The position numbers and the translations under genes are program-made. This document shows, piece after piece, positions 19,756 through 28,495 of a stretch of 64,000 nucleotides of DNA; position 1 is the first letter of the stretch, and each line of letters opens with the position of its first letter. Origin of the DNA: Nostocoides sp. HKS02 (GTDB lineage Bacteria > Actinomycetota > Actinomycetes > Actinomycetales > Dermatophilaceae); contig NZ_CP046121.1 of the NCBI RefSeq assembly GCF_009707485.1, positions 62,001 to 126,000 on the forward strand, in the 5' to 3' direction. Under the pieces are notes generated by a model. That model did not search any database. It was not told where the DNA came from and saw only the letters and a program-made list of their open reading frames with translations.

Positions 19756-20768
19756 GCGGGCCAGAGCTCCAGGCCGTTGGGCTGTCCGCGGGCGTTGCCG
19801 CGGTTCTCGGGACGCTGGGCGCCCTGCTCGTCCTGGCGCTGGCCCGCCGTTCGGTCGCTGCTGCGGCCGCGCTCGCGCCCCTGGTCGTCGTGGGCTCGGT
19901 GGCCGCCGGGGTCTACGCCAGTGCCCGCGCGATGTTCCTGTCCGACCGGGACTCGACCACCGTCCTGCTGGTGCTGCTCGCCTCGCTGCCCATCGCCGTG
20001 GCCGTGGGCTGGGTCATCGCGGCGCGGATCCAGCAGGTGACTCGGACGGCGGCGCTCGCGGCCGCGACGAGCCAACGCGACCGAGAGGTCGAGGCAGGGC
20101 GGCGCGAGCTCGTCGCCTGGGTCTCGCACGACCTGCGGACACCCCTGGCGGGCATGCGGGCTCTGACCGAAGCCCTCCAGGACGGCGTGGCCAGCGACCC
20201 GGCGGACTACCTGGCCCGGCTGGGCGCCGACGTGATGCGGATGAGCGCGATGGTGGACGACCTGTTGGCGCTCTCGCGCTTGCAGTCCCCCTCGCTCACC
20301 TTGCGTCGCGAGCGGGTTGCGGTCGGAGACCTGGTGTCTGACGCGGTAGCCGCCTGGCAGCCCCTCGCCCAGTCCGGCGGGGTCCGGCTCACCGGCTCGG
20401 TCGACCAGCCGGTGGCGGCGACCGTCGATGCCAGCGAGGTGTCGCGTGCGGTGGGGAACCTCGTGGTCAACGCCATCCGGCACACGCCTGCCGGTGGCGA
20501 GGTCACGGTGCGGGTCGGAGCGGACCGCGGCGACGCCGTGGTGAGCGTCGAGGACGGCTGCGGCGGCATACCCGAAGGTGTCCTCGGGCGGGTGTTCGAG
20601 GCGGGGTGGCGCGGCACGCAAGCCCGCACGCCCGGCGATGCCGGCGCGGGACTGGGGCTGTCGATCGTGCGTGGGGTGGCGGCGGCTCACGGCGGTTCGG
20701 CGGCGGTCCGCAACGTCGCCGGGGGGTGTCGCTTCGAGCTGCGGGTTCCGCTGCACGCCCCCACCTGA
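19752..20768 (+). CDS. Sensor histidine kinase
   Basis: Membrane sensor partnered with the preceding regulator. 338 residues. Two to three N-terminal helices (residues about 8-100) with very little extracellular sequence suggest it senses something in the membrane or cytoplasm. The HisKA box is [15 protein letters not shown], with the phospho-accepting His. The ATP domain carries the N box [15 protein letters not shown], the G1 region [11 protein letters not shown] and the G2 region [21 protein letters not shown] overlaps the regulator stop. A GTATGCCG-family octamer inside (20564-20571) introduces a rare ATA Ile codon. Confidence 0.92.
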   Translation: MSGPELQAVGLSAGVAAVLGTLGALLVLALARRSVAAAAALAPLVVVGSVAAGVYASARAMFLSDRDSTTVLLVLLASLPIAVAVGWVIAARIQQVTRTAALAAATSQRDREVEAGRRELVAWVSHDLRTPLAGMRALTEALQDGVASDPADYLARLGADVMRMSAMVDDLLALSRLQSPSLTLRRERVAVGDLVSDAVAAWQPLAQSGGVRLTGSVDQPVAATVDASEVSRAVGNLVVNAIRHTPAGGEVTVRVGADRGDAVVSVEDGCGGIPEGVLGRVFEAGWRGTQARTPGDAGAGLGLSIVRGVAAAHGGSAAVRNVAGGCRFELRVPLHAPT

Positions 20769-20797
20769 GCGCCGCCGGACGCCGCTAGGGTGAGTCC

Positions 20798-21202
20798 GTG
20801 CCTGAACTGATCCCGACGCCCACGACCATCCCCGTCCCCGGGGGCAAGATCATCGACGAGCACGTCGGCCGCGTGAACACCGGCACCGACGCCGTGTCGG
20901 TGGCCCACATGAAGGCGCCCGCCGACTGGTCCGAGCCGTTCCAGACGCCTGAGTTCGACGAGGTGACCCTGGTCCTCGCCGGAGCCGTGCTCGTCGACCA
21001 CGACGGTGGCCAGCTGCGCGTCGACGCCGGCCAGAGCGTCATCACCCGCGGGGGCGAGCGCATCCGCTACTCCACCGGTCCTGAGGGTGCCGAGTACGTC
21101 GCCGTCTGCCTGCCCGCCTTCTCGCCCGAGACCGTCCACCGCGACGATGACTCAAGCGATGACTCGAGCGATGACTCGAGCGACGGCAAGGGCGACGCGT
21201 GA
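20798..21202 (+). CDS. Cupin-domain protein with acidic repeat tail
   Basis: 134 residues. Residues about 20-105 form a single cupin barrel: [19 protein letters not shown] contains the Gly-rich turn, and [17 protein letters not shown] the second motif. It resembles the EutQ-like small cupins, but the usual His metal ligands are not evident, so catalysis is doubtful. The C-terminus is a run of Asp-Asp-Ser-Ser units. A TAGGGT box ends 6 nt before the GTG start. The stop overlaps the adenosine deaminase GTG, so the two are co-translated; a role in nucleoside metabolism is possible but unproven. Confidence 0.72.
   Translation: MPELIPTPTTIPVPGGKIIDEHVGRVNTGTDAVSVAHMKAPADWSEPFQTPEFDEVTLVLAGAVLVDHDGGQLRVDAGQSVITRGGERIRYSTGPEGAEYVAVCLPAFSPETVHRDDDSSDDSSDDSSDGKGDA
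21146..21181 (+). repeat. Three 12-bp tandem units encoding the acidic tail of the cupin
   Basis: GATGACTCAAGC followed by two copies of GATGACTCGAGC (21146, 21158, 21170), encoding three Asp-Asp-Ser-Ser units just before the stop codon and the overlapping start of adenosine deaminase. Confidence 0.85.
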
Positions 21203-22380
21203 TCTTCGGGCGCAAGGTCGGCGACGCCGCGCAGACCGCCACGGACGCCGCCACCGACGTCACCATGGACCCGATCCTGCGCGCGCCCAAGGCGCTCCTG
21301 CACGACCACCTCGACGGTGGCCTGCGGCCCCAGACGATCATCGAGATCGCCGACCAGATCGGGTATGCCGGGTTGCCGGCCGGCGACGCCGAGGGCCTGG
21401 GCGCGTGGTTCCGCGAGAGCGCCGACTCCGGCTCCCTCGTGCGTTACCTCGAGACGTTCGACCACACCATTGCCGTGATGCAGACGGCCGACGGCCTGCG
21501 CCGGGTGGCCCGTGAGTGCGTACTCGACCTTGCCGCGGACGGGGTGGTCTACGCCGAGAGTCGCTATGCCCCCGAGCAGCACCTCGAGGGCGGTCTCGAG
21601 CTCGAGGACGTCGTCGAGGCGGTCAACGCCGGGTTCCGCGAAGGCGAGCAGGCCGCGGCCGAGGCCGGGACGCCGATCCGGGTGACGGCCCTGCTCACCG
21701 CGATGCGCCACGCCGCCAAGAGCACCGAGATCGCCGAGCTGGCGGTCCGCTACCGCGACCGCGGCGTGGCTGGCTTCGACATCGCGGGGGCGGAAGCGGG
21801 TTTCCCGCCCACTCGTCACCTCGACGCGTTCGAGTACCTGCGCCGCGAGAACGCGCACTTCACGATCCACGCCGGCGAGGCGTTCGGTCTGCCCAGCATC
21901 TGGGAGGCCATCCAGTGGTGCGGCGCCGACCGGCTGGGGCACGGCGTACGCATCGTCGACGACCTCGTCGTGCGCGACAAGCCGTTCGGAGACGACGTCG
22001 CAGCGGCGATCGCCGCTGACCCGGCCGAGGTGCACCTCGGCCGCCTCGCGGCATACGTCCGGGACACGCGCATTCCGCTCGAGATGTGCCCGAGCAGCAA
22101 TGTCCAGACCGGCGCTGCGGAATCCGTTGCGCTGCACCCGATCTCGCTGCTCAAGCGGCTACGGTTCCGGGTCACGGTCAACACGGACAACCGCCTCATG
22201 AGCGGCACGACGATGTCTCGCGAGATGGGTCTGCTCGTCGACGAGGCAGGCTGGACGATGGACGACCTGCGCTGGGTGACGATCAACGCCATGAAGTCGG
22301 CGTTCATCCCGTTCGACGAGCGCCTCGCGATCATCGAGGGCGTCGTCAAGCCCGGCTACGACGCGCTCGCGACGAGCTGA
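21199..22380 (+). CDS. add: Adenosine deaminase
   Basis: Deaminates adenosine and deoxyadenosine to inosine and deoxyinosine, which the purine nucleoside phosphorylase at 35.5-36.3 kb can split. 393 residues, TIM-barrel. [10 protein letters not shown] carries the first two zinc His ligands, [11 protein letters not shown] the third His and catalytic Glu, RLGHGVRI the His/Arg region, and [15 protein letters not shown] the Asp zinc ligand. Actinobacterial homologues typically have this NTDN form instead of NTDD. The start GTG overlaps the cupin stop. An N-terminal extension of about 30 residues precedes the barrel. Confidence 0.95.
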   Translation: MIFGRKVGDAAQTATDAATDVTMDPILRAPKALLHDHLDGGLRPQTIIEIADQIGYAGLPAGDAEGLGAWFRESADSGSLVRYLETFDHTIAVMQTADGLRRVARECVLDLAADGVVYAESRYAPEQHLEGGLELEDVVEAVNAGFREGEQAAAEAGTPIRVTALLTAMRHAAKSTEIAELAVRYRDRGVAGFDIAGAEAGFPPTRHLDAFEYLRRENAHFTIHAGEAFGLPSIWEAIQWCGADRLGHGVRIVDDLVVRDKPFGDDVAAAIAADPAEVHLGRLAAYVRDTRIPLEMCPSSNVQTGAAESVALHPISLLKRLRFRVTVNTDNRLMSGTTMSREMGLLVDEAGWTMDDLRWVTINAMKSAFIPFDERLAIIEGVVKPGYDALATS

Positions 22381-22422
22381 CACCCACCGCGTTCAGACAG
22401 GCCTCACGGCAACGAGGACGCC

Positions 22423-23247
22423 TCACGGCTGCAAGGGGTCGGCGGGCAGCAGCTGGGTTCGCCGGGCGTCCTCACGGGCCAGTCGCTCGGCGTCGCGGCG
22501 CCGCCGGTCGGCGATGACCGCGGCGAGGACGTACTCGGCGTGCACGCCCGCCGGTGGCGGCGGCGAGACATAGGGCAGCACCTGGCGCAACAGGCTCTGG
22601 CCGAGCACTTCGCGCGACCCCGGAGCCAGCCCGGGCGCGCGGCCGAGGAACTGTCGCACCGCGATGGCCAGTCCGGGTGGGAGCGCGGCGAGGTCGGCGC
22701 CTACGGCCCAGCCGGCCAAGCCGGCCGGCATGAGTGGTGGGGGCAGGAGCCGCATGGTCGCCCGTTGCGAGACCACGTAGGTGCCTGCGGCCATGTCGCC
22801 GAGTCGCTTTGCCCGCGGGCTGATGATCGAGGACACCAGAGCCCCCGACCCGAGCAGGAGATAGATCTCGACCCAGCCGACCAGCGCACGGGTGATGGCG
22901 TGCCGGGCCGTGATGGGCCCACCGTCGTCGCGCACCACCCGCAGGCCGAGGGCGAGCTTGCCGACGGTGCGCCCGCGGGTGAGGGTCTCGACGAGCGCGG
23001 GAAGGCCGACGGTCACGCCCACGACGAGCAGGATCGTCGTTGTCGTGACCACGGCGTCGGAGGCGTCCGGGAGGAAGAGCGCCGCCAGGAAGGACCCACC
23101 GATGAGGGCGACGGCCGCGATGACCAGGTCGATCAGACCCGAGGCCGCCCGCGACGCCACGCCGGCCACGGGGAGCTCCACGGCCACGCCCTCGCCGGTG
23201 ACGATGTCGTCGCTGGCGTAGCGGCGGTAACCGGCCCCCGTGCTCAT
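22423..23247 (-). CDS. RDD-family membrane protein
   Basis: 274 residues. The RDD domain covers about residues 20-165: SRAASGLIDLVIAAVALIGG (first helix with the Arg/Asp signature), a second helix near TTTILLVVGVTVGLPALVE, then TVGKLALGLRVVRDDGG, the typical amphipathic block. The C-terminal 100 residues are soluble and Arg-rich. The ATG lies 6 nt after a TATGCT box, and its promoter overlaps that of the divergent SpoIIM-like gene. RDD proteins are found beside SpoIIM, DUF58 and MoxR genes in many actinobacteria; function is unknown, with transport suggested for some family members. Confidence 0.85.
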   Translation of the reverse strand: MSTGAGYRRYASDDIVTGEGVAVELPVAGVASRAASGLIDLVIAAVALIGGSFLAALFLPDASDAVVTTTTILLVVGVTVGLPALVETLTRGRTVGKLALGLRVVRDDGGPITARHAITRALVGWVEIYLLLGSGALVSSIISPRAKRLGDMAAGTYVVSQRATMRLLPPPLMPAGLAGWAVGADLAALPPGLAIAVRQFLGRAPGLAPGSREVLGQSLLRQVLPYVSPPPPAGVHAEYVLAAVIADRRRRDAERLAREDARRTQLLPADPLQP

Positions 23248-23253
23248 GCCGGA

Positions 23254-23263
23254 AGCATAGAGT
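23254..23263. promoter_or_regulatory. Overlapping divergent -10 boxes for two leaderless genes
   Basis: AGCATAGAGT holds TATGCT on the minus strand (23259-23254) and TAGAGT on the plus strand (23258-23263), sharing the bases TA. RDD starts 6 nt from its box and the SpoIIM-like gene 7 nt from its own. The two start codons are 23 bp apart, leaving no room for leaders. Confidence 0.65.
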
Positions 23264-23270
23264 GACGCCC

Positions 23271-24266
23271 GTGGATCTGGACGCGTATGCCGCCGCGCGC
23301 GGCAGGCAGTGGGGGCGCCTCGAGGAGCTCGTGCGACGGCGCCGGCTGACCGGCGCGGAGGGCGACGAGCTGCTGGACCTCTACCAGCGCGTGTCGACAG
23401 ACCTGTCGGTGGTGCGGTCGGCTAGCCCTGACCCGTCCGTCGTCTCCTACCTGTCGCTGCTGCTGACTCGGGCGCGGCTCGAGATGGTGGGCACGCGCAC
23501 GAGCACCTGGACCGACGCCCTGCGGTTCTTCACCCGGACCTTTCCCGCCGCGCTCTACCGGACCCGGTGGTGGTGGGTGGCGACTGCCCTGACCAGCGTC
23601 CTCGTCGCGGTGCTCATCGCCGCGTGGACGCTGCGGCATCCGGAGGTCTACACCAGCCAGCTCAGCCCGGCCGAGATCAGGGCCTACGTCGGCACCGACT
23701 TCCAGCACTACTACTCGGAGTTCCCGCACCACGAGTTCGCGACCGAGGTGTGGGTCAACAACGCCTGGGTCGCGGCGCAGTGCATCGCCGGTGGCGTCCT
23801 GGGCCTTCCGGTCCTCTACGTGGTGTTCCAGAACGTCATGAACCTCGGCGTGGTCGCGGCGCTGATGATCTCGCACGACCGCACCAGCCTGTTCTTCGGG
23901 CTGATCCTGCCGCACGGGCTGCTCGAGCTGACCGCGGTGTTCGTGGCCGGGGCGATAGGGCTGAGGCTGTGCTGGTCGTGGGTCGAGCCGGGGCCCCGCA
24001 CGCGGCTGCAGTCCCTTGCCGCCGAGGGCCGCACTGCCGTCGCCGTCGCCCTCGGCCTGGTGTTCGTGCTGTTGGTCAGTGGGGCCATCGAGGGCTTCGT
24101 CACGCCGTCGGGGCTGCCGACCTGGGCACGGATCGGGGTCGGGCTGGTCGCCGAGAGCGGCTTCCTCGCCTATGTGTTCGTGGTGGGGCGGGCCGCCCAC
24201 CGTGCCGGGGTCACCGGCGACGTCGAGGCCCGCGACGCCGGCGACGCCCCACTGCTCGTGGGCTGA
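23271..24266 (+). CDS. SpoIIM-like membrane protein
   Basis: 331 residues of the stage II sporulation protein M / DUF95 type. An N-terminal cytoplasmic helical part (about 90 residues, with GRQWGRLEELVRRRRLTG) is followed by six membrane helices. The conserved block FPHHEFATEVWVNNAWVA near the middle, and FFGLILPHGLLELTAVFVAG later, are family hallmarks. GTG at 23271 was chosen because TAGAGT ends 7 nt earlier; a GTG at 23262 lies inside that box. In non-sporulating actinobacteria this gene accompanies RDD/MoxR/DUF58 genes; its role there is not established. Confidence 0.85.
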   Translation: MDLDAYAAARGRQWGRLEELVRRRRLTGAEGDELLDLYQRVSTDLSVVRSASPDPSVVSYLSLLLTRARLEMVGTRTSTWTDALRFFTRTFPAALYRTRWWWVATALTSVLVAVLIAAWTLRHPEVYTSQLSPAEIRAYVGTDFQHYYSEFPHHEFATEVWVNNAWVAAQCIAGGVLGLPVLYVVFQNVMNLGVVAALMISHDRTSLFFGLILPHGLLELTAVFVAGAIGLRLCWSWVEPGPRTRLQSLAAEGRTAVAVALGLVFVLLVSGAIEGFVTPSGLPTWARIGVGLVAESGFLAYVFVVGRAAHRAGVTGDVEARDAGDAPLLVG

Positions 24267-24270
24267 CCTG

Positions 24271-24362
24271 TCGGGCGCGGTGACGCGGCGCTGGTCGGGC
24301 GCGGTGACGCGGCGCTGGTCGGGCGCGGTGACGCGGCGCTGGTCGGGCGTGGTGAGCGGCGC
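24271..24362 (+). repeat. 24-bp tandem repeat between convergent genes
   Basis: Three identical 24-bp units at 24271, 24295 and 24319 (beginning TCGGGCGCGGTGACGCGG), then a fourth partial, diverged copy to 24362. They fill the whole gap between the stop codons of the SpoIIM-like and DUF58 genes. There are no spacers, so this is not a CRISPR. Confidence 0.9.
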
Positions 24363-25655
24363 TCAGAGCAGGCCGTGTCGTTTCAGCATGAGGTAGTGGT
24401 CGGCCAGCCGGGCCGGCAACAGCTCCGGCGGCTCGTCGAGGACGTCCACGCCGAGCTGGCCGAGCGCAGTCGCCGTTCGTTCGCGCAGGGCGGTGGTGCG
24501 TTCGGCAGCGGCGGCGTCGTAGACCCCGGCCACGGTGTCCCTGTCGATGCGCATCCGGGCCACGGCCGGATCAGCCACGGAGGCCACGACGACCCGGTGG
24601 TGGGCGCACAGGGCCGGGAGGACCGGGAGCAGTCCCTGCTCGATCGCCGAAGACTCCAGCGGGGTGAGGAGGACGACGAGGGCGCGCTGGGTGCCCAGTC
24701 GGGAGACCTCGGTGGCGAGCAGGCTCCAGTCCGCCTCGACGAGTCGGGACTCGATCGGGGCCAGCGTGCTGATGGTGTCGTGCAGCAGCGTGGCCCGGTC
24801 GCCCCCGGAGGCACGGGCGACCACGCTGCGGTCGCCCGCGAACACCTGAACCCGGTCGCGGGCGTGGCCGGCCAGTGCGGTGAGTAGCAGCGCGGCATCC
24901 ATCGCGGCGTCGAGCCGCGGGGCGTCGCCCACGCGGCCGGCCGAGGTCCGCGAGGTGTCGACGACGATGACGATGCGGCGGTGCTGCTCGGGCTGCCAGG
25001 TCCGCACGACCAGGTGTTGCCGGCGGGCGGTCGCGCGCCAGTCGATGCTGCGCACGTCGTCGCCGTCGACGTAGTCGCGCAGGCTGTCGAACTCGGTGCC
25101 CTGGCCCCGGGTGCGCAGTGCCGCCCGCCCGTCGAGCTGTCGCAGCACCGCCAGCCGGCTAGGGAGGTGCTTGCGCGCGGGGAACGGATGCAGCACGCGC
25201 AGCCTGCCGGGCACCTCCACTGACCGCTGCCGGGCGGCGAGGCCCAGCGGACCGGCCGAGCGCACCGTGACGCGGTGCGCGATCCGGTCACCGCGACGCG
25301 TGGGGTCGAGCGTGGTCGTCACCCGGGTGCGTTCGCCCGCCGGGACCGCGAGGGTATGCCGTGTGGTGGCCGCCCCCGCCGAGGGCGGCCAGGCGTCGCG
25401 CAGCGCACCCCGGACCTGGCGCCGACCGGTGTTGGTCACGAGCAGTGCGGTCGAGGTGCGCTCGCCGAGCCGGACCTGCCCGGGGCCCACGCGCTCGAAG
25501 GCGAGAGCCTTCGGCGAGCTCGCCAGCAACAGGTCCAGGCCGACGAGGACGACCATCGCCAGGACCCACCACCGGACCGTGGTGGCATCGGGCCACACGG
25601 CGACGGGGACCAGCCCGAGCAGGGCCAGCACCACCGCACGGTAGGTCAGGGCCAT
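24363..25655 (-). CDS. DUF58 / von Willebrand A-like protein
   Basis: 430 residues. Two N-terminal membrane helices (about residues 5-45) anchor a cytoplasmic part with an immunoglobulin-like stretch and then the DUF58 core GQGTEFDSLRDYVDGDDVRS-IDW. This is followed by a vWA-like fold with IVIVVDTSRTSAG, close to the Asp-x-Ser/Thr metal site. It overlaps the MoxR stop by ATGA. MoxR ATPases and vWA/DUF58 proteins work together as chaperone pairs in other systems, so a joint role in maturing an envelope protein is a fair inference. Confidence 0.86.
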   Translation of the reverse strand: MALTYRAVVLALLGLVPVAVWPDATTVRWWVLAMVVLVGLDLLLASSPKALAFERVGPGQVRLGERTSTALLVTNTGRRQVRGALRDAWPPSAGAATTRHTLAVPAGERTRVTTTLDPTRRGDRIAHRVTVRSAGPLGLAARQRSVEVPGRLRVLHPFPARKHLPSRLAVLRQLDGRAALRTRGQGTEFDSLRDYVDGDDVRSIDWRATARRQHLVVRTWQPEQHRRIVIVVDTSRTSAGRVGDAPRLDAAMDAALLLTALAGHARDRVQVFAGDRSVVARASGGDRATLLHDTISTLAPIESRLVEADWSLLATEVSRLGTQRALVVLLTPLESSAIEQGLLPVLPALCAHHRVVVASVADPAVARMRIDRDTVAGVYDAAAAERTTALRERTATALGQLGVDVLDEPPELLPARLADHYLMLKRHGLL

Positions 25656-26665
25656 CAGCGCGGGACCGGCACGGCCCCGAGGGCGCTGTGCAGGACTGCG
25701 CCCACGCTGACGCCTTCCAGCTCGGCCTCGGGCCGCAGCGACAGCCGGTGGGCGAGCGTGGCGTGCGCCAGCGCCTTGACGTCGTCGGGCGTGACGTAGC
25801 CGCGGCCGTTCATCCACGCCCACGCTCGGGAGGTAGCCATCAGCGCGGTGGCGCCGCGTGGGCTCACCCCGAGCGCAACCGAGGGGGAGGTGCGGGTCGC
25901 CCGGGCGATGTCGACGATGTATGCCGTGACCTCCTCGGAGATCTCGACGGTACGGACCGCCTCGGCGCCCGCCGCGAGGTCGTCGACCGACGCGACCGGG
26001 CGCAGTCCAGCGGCCGCCAGATCGCGCGGGTCGAACCCGGTGGCGTGCCTGCGGAGCACGGCGATCTCGTCGTCGCGGGGCGGCACGGGCAGGCTGACCT
26101 TGAGCAGGAACCGGTCCAGCTGGGCCTCGGGCAGCGGGTAGGTGCCTTCGTACTCGACGGGGTTCTGGGTGGCGGCGACCATGAACGGCACCGGGAGCGG
26201 GTGGGCACGCCCGTCGACACTGACCTGACGCTCCTCCATGGCCTCGAGCAGGGCGGACTGCGTCTTCGGGGGCGTCCGGTTGATCTCGTCGGCGAGCAGC
26301 AGGTTCGTGAAGACCGGGCCCGCGCGGAAGGTGAAGTCGCTCGTGGAGGCGTCGTAGATCAGCGATCCGGTGAGGTCACCGGGCATGAGGTCCGGGGTGA
26401 ACTGGACTCGCTTGGTCTCGACGGACAAGGCAGCGGCAAGGCTGCGGACGAGGAGGGTCTTGGCGACGCCCGGCACACCCTCGAGGAGGATGTGCCCGCC
26501 CGTGAGCAGGGCCACCAGCAGCCCGGCGACCGCGGCATCCTGGCCGACGACCGCCTTGGCCACCTCGGCGCGGACGGCGAGCAGCGCGGCGCGCGCGTCC
26601 GGCGCTGCGGCGGCCGGGCCGTCCTGTGCAGGCACGGTCTGGGTTGGTGCGGGGTAGTCGGTCAT
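25655..26665 (-). CDS. MoxR-family AAA+ ATPase
   Basis: 336 residues. HILLEGVPGVAKTLLVRSLA holds Walker A, TNLLLADEINRTPPKTQSAL Walker B and its following region, and FMVAATQNPVEYEGTYPLPE the sensor-1 Asn and the typical MoxR loop. The lid domain includes LGVSPRGATALMATSRAWAW with sensor 2. Start and stop overlap the neighbouring genes (DUF4350 and DUF58) by ATGA. MoxR proteins are chaperone-like ATPases that act with vWA-domain partners, here most likely the DUF58 protein. Confidence 0.93.
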   Translation of the reverse strand: MTDYPAPTQTVPAQDGPAAAAPDARAALLAVRAEVAKAVVGQDAAVAGLLVALLTGGHILLEGVPGVAKTLLVRSLAAALSVETKRVQFTPDLMPGDLTGSLIYDASTSDFTFRAGPVFTNLLLADEINRTPPKTQSALLEAMEERQVSVDGRAHPLPVPFMVAATQNPVEYEGTYPLPEAQLDRFLLKVSLPVPPRDDEIAVLRRHATGFDPRDLAAAGLRPVASVDDLAAGAEAVRTVEISEEVTAYIVDIARATRTSPSVALGVSPRGATALMATSRAWAWMNGRGYVTPDDVKALAHATLAHRLSLRPEAELEGVSVGAVLHSALGAVPVPR

Positions 26666-27848
26666 GAGGTACGGACCCTCTCCTCGAGCTCGGTCAGCGA
26701 GCTGGCCACGGTGTGCAGCTCGACATCGGTGGTGGGTGGCGGCCCGGTGAGCAGGGCAGCGACGTGCGTCAACGGCATACCGGAGGCGGCGGCGGCCGCG
26801 CGCACGACATCCGCCACGTCCCCTGGGGGCACCGCGAGCCGACGGGCGAGCCGCCCGGTGGTCGCCGAGCGGAGGATGGTGGCCGCGCGGCCACGGTCGC
26901 CGGCCCGGCGGTAGAGGCGACCACGGCTCTCGGTGGTCTCCACGGCGCGGACGACGACCGGCAGCGGTTCGGCGACGAGCGAGCCCATCCGGCGCCCGCG
27001 CACGACGGCGAGAACGAGGACCGCGATCGCGAGCACCGCCGCGCCCGGGGCCAGCCAGGGGGGCCAGGGCGAGGGCGTCGCGCGCCCGGAGGCATTGACG
27101 AGGTCGTCGAGGCCGGGCTGGTACCAGAGCAGGCGGGGGAGTGGCCGAGCGCCCGGACGGCCAACCCGGCGTGCGAGGCCTGCGTGACATAGCGGTTGGT
27201 GAAGGCGGAGGCAAAACCGAGCGCGACGACCTCGGGCTGGTCGGAGGTGGCTGGCTGGGTCGCCATCAGGGCACCGAAGGTGGGGTCGGGTCGCGTGGTC
27301 CCGTGCCTGCTCGGGTCGGACAGGACGAAGCACAGCTGGGCTGCGGGTCCGCGAGCGCTGTCGGGGCGCGCGAACCGGACGTCGGACTCGCTCACCGTGT
27401 CGTCGGCGCGCGCGATCGGGCTGGTGCACCCCGCCGAGCCGTCCGAGGGGGGCGCGGGCGCCGAGACCAGCTCCAGCCCGAGCGCCGTCAGCTGGTCGCT
27501 GCTCGGCGAGAGCAGCACGAGCCGGTCAGCGTGGGCGGCCGTGGCGCGCATCCGCACGGCGCTGTCGTAGCCGAGGTACTCGGGGTTCGCCAGGACGACG
27601 GTGACGCCAGGGGCCGGAGCGGCGTCGGCGAGCGCCTGCGCTGACCGGACGACCTGCACGTCCACGCCGTGGTGGCGCAGCGCCTGGACGAGCGCCTTGC
27701 CACCGCTCGGGCCGGCGCTGTCGGGGTCGAGGTCCTGGGACGGTCCGGAGTTGGCGAGGCTGATCGCCACGAGGACGGCCACGCCTATGGCGACGACCAG
27801 CAGCCAGGCGCCGCGGGCCCGGATGCGGCTCAGGCGGGACGCGGTCAC
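26662..27848 (-). CDS. DUF4350-domain membrane protein, frameshifted in this sequence
   Basis: About 395 residues after repair. An N-terminal helix (GAWLLVVAIGVAVLVAISLA) leads to the DUF4350 domain: SGGKALVQALRHHGVDVQVV then a Rossmann-like VTVVLANPEYLG, and GFASAFTNRYVTQASHAG. A second helix near WLAPGAAVLAIAVLVLAVV precedes a cytoplasmic tail. The frame breaks in a G5 run at 27135-27139; one more G gives GHSPRLLWYQPGLDDL. GTG at 27848 overlaps the DUF4129 stop. It belongs to the MoxR/DUF58 operon; function unknown. Confidence 0.78.
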
Positions 27849-28495
27849 GACCGGACCTCCGCGGCGATCCGCGGCCGGGTGCGCAGCAGGGCGTCGTCGA
27901 GCTCGGCGGCATCATGCGCCTGCCTGCTCGTGGCCCGCTCGTGGCCGTAACGAACCGCGTCGAACGCGGCTGCGGCTGCAGCGAGCGGCGCGCGGTGGTC
28001 GGGGAAGACGGGGGCCAGGGCGACCGCCACCTCGTGCGCGGTCCTGCCGGGCAGCTCCCCGAGCAGGGTGCGCTCGACGGCCGAGGCCGCGAGGGCGCGG
28101 TACCGGTCGAGCAGGACCGCGTCCCAGTCGGCGCGGGCGAGCGCCAGGGCCGCACGCCCGCGGTAGTCGGCGGCGCTCAACCCCTCGTCGTCCATCGTCC
28201 CCGCTGTGGCGCGGCGGGTGCGCGACAGGGCGCGGGCTTCGGGGCGGACCAGGCGCGACACCACCAGCACCGCCACGGCCACGAACACCAGCGCGACGAC
28301 CCCGGCCACCCAGGCAGGGAAGCCGCCGGGGCCGTGACCGCCGAACCGGCCCAGGAGGTTGGCGATCCACTCCACCAACCGCTGGAACCACGATGGCTGG
28401 GTCGTGTAGCTCCCGTGGGCGAACTCGTCGCGCAGCCACTGCTGGGCCGTCGGTGAGCTCGGGTCGAGCGGCGGGCCGTCGAACGGGAAGGTCAT
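27845..28495 (-). CDS. DUF4129-domain membrane protein
   Basis: 216 residues. One central membrane helix (FPAWVAGVVALVFVAVAVLVV) separates an N-terminal segment with the Trp/Pro-rich SYTTQPSWFQRLVEWIANL from a cytoplasmic DUF4129 domain. The conserved pattern there is DYRGRAALALARADWDAVLL-DRYRAL, then ELPGRTAHEVAVAL and YGHERAT. In archaeal and bacterial relatives this domain accompanies transglutaminase-like or DUF4350 proteins. Start and stop overlap neighbours by ATGA and GTGA, placing it firmly in the five-gene operon from 29589 to 24363. Confidence 0.8.
   Translation of the reverse strand: MTFPFDGPPLDPSSPTAQQWLRDEFAHGSYTTQPSWFQRLVEWIANLLGRFGGHGPGGFPAWVAGVVALVFVAVAVLVVSRLVRPEARALSRTRRATAGTMDDEGLSAADYRGRAALALARADWDAVLLDRYRALAASAVERTLLGELPGRTAHEVAVALAPVFPDHRAPLAAAAAAFDAVRYGHERATSRQAHDAAELDDALLRTRPRIAAEVRS

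Noticed and set aside
22423-24266. Sporulation genes
   Set aside because: The SpoIIM-like protein sits with RDD/MoxR/DUF58 genes as in non-sporulating actinobacteria; no other sporulation gene is present.
24271-24362. CRISPR array
   Set aside because: Units are directly adjacent with no spacers, only three full copies, and no cas genes.
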